Positions 5,581-5,634 of a DNA stretch of 5,634 nucleotides are shown here, piece by piece. The notes below the pieces were generated by a model that worked only from the letters and a program-made list of their open reading frames with translations, made no database searches and had not been told where the DNA came from. This stretch comes from Nitrospirota bacterium (GTDB lineage Bacteria; Nitrospirota; Thermodesulfovibrionia; Thermodesulfovibrionales; SM23-35): contig JAGSYM010000086.1 of assembly GCA_018262395.1 (NCBI GenBank), positions 1-5,634 on the forward strand. Direction: 5' to 3'. The translations under genes and the position numbers were made by a program. The stretch's first letter is position 1, and the number at the start of each line of letters is the position of its first letter.

Positions 5581-5634
5581 ATGGAATTAACTGATTTACT
5601 GAAACTAAAGCCCAAGCTGCATGATGGTCCCAAA
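5581..5634 (+). CDS. Start of the next gene, cut by the window edge
   Basis: ATG at 5581 opens an uninterrupted frame of 18 codons to the window end, reading M-E-L-T-D-L-L-K-L-K-P-K-L-H-D-G-P-K. The spacing from the previous stop (59 nt), the same strand and an AGGGAG site upstream support a real gene in the same cluster. The opening D-L-L-x-L-K-P-x-L-H-D reminds me of the N-terminus of some class I SAM-dependent methyltransferases in glycan clusters, but 18 residues cannot establish that. Confidence 0.6.
   Translation, partial: MELTDLLKLKPKLHDGPK

Overview
The window looks like part of a surface-glycan (O-antigen, capsule or similar exopolysaccharide) gene cluster from a Gram-negative, probably uncultivated bacterium. 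Evidence for that is a secreted lipoprotein, two WbsX / GH99-like proteins, a glycosyltransferase-like/sulfotransferase fusion, and C-terminal coiled coils ending in an S-x-S-W-[RK]-x-T-x-P-L-R tail. I associate such tails with glycan-cluster enzymes of Nitrospirota and Deltaproteobacteria. That placement rests on memory of the families and is only moderate; nothing here fixes the taxon. All real genes are on the + strand.

Layout: 1-306 is the 3' end of a gene cut by the window edge, carrying the coiled coil and SW-tail. 307-532 is a small disturbed island: a remnant of a four-helix-bundle (S23/IVS-type) gene between two near-identical 17-bp direct repeats, then a decayed short tandem repeat. 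533-1156 encodes a lipoprotein with a predicted beta-sandwich domain. 1241-3163 encodes a 640-residue fusion of a GT-A-like domain, a sulfotransferase and an SW-tail. Its inter-domain linker holds a run of nine G and a run of seven G. 3160-4287 and 4346-5521 are tandem WbsX/GH99-like paralogues, the first overlapping the end of the fusion gene by 4 nt. The next gene starts at 5581 and runs off the window.

Working model (inference): the fusion gene and the first WbsX gene are translationally coupled, so sulfation or sugar addition and a GH99-fold glycan enzyme are made together for one surface polysaccharide. The paralogues keep the same putative active-site motif (W-N-E-W-A-E) but differ in a central loop, which would suit related but different substrates. 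The points most worth checking are the poly-G tracts as a possible on/off switch for the sulfotransferase half, the unusual TTG start of the first WbsX gene, the SW-tail shared by two otherwise different proteins, and the repeat-flanked four-helix-bundle remnant.
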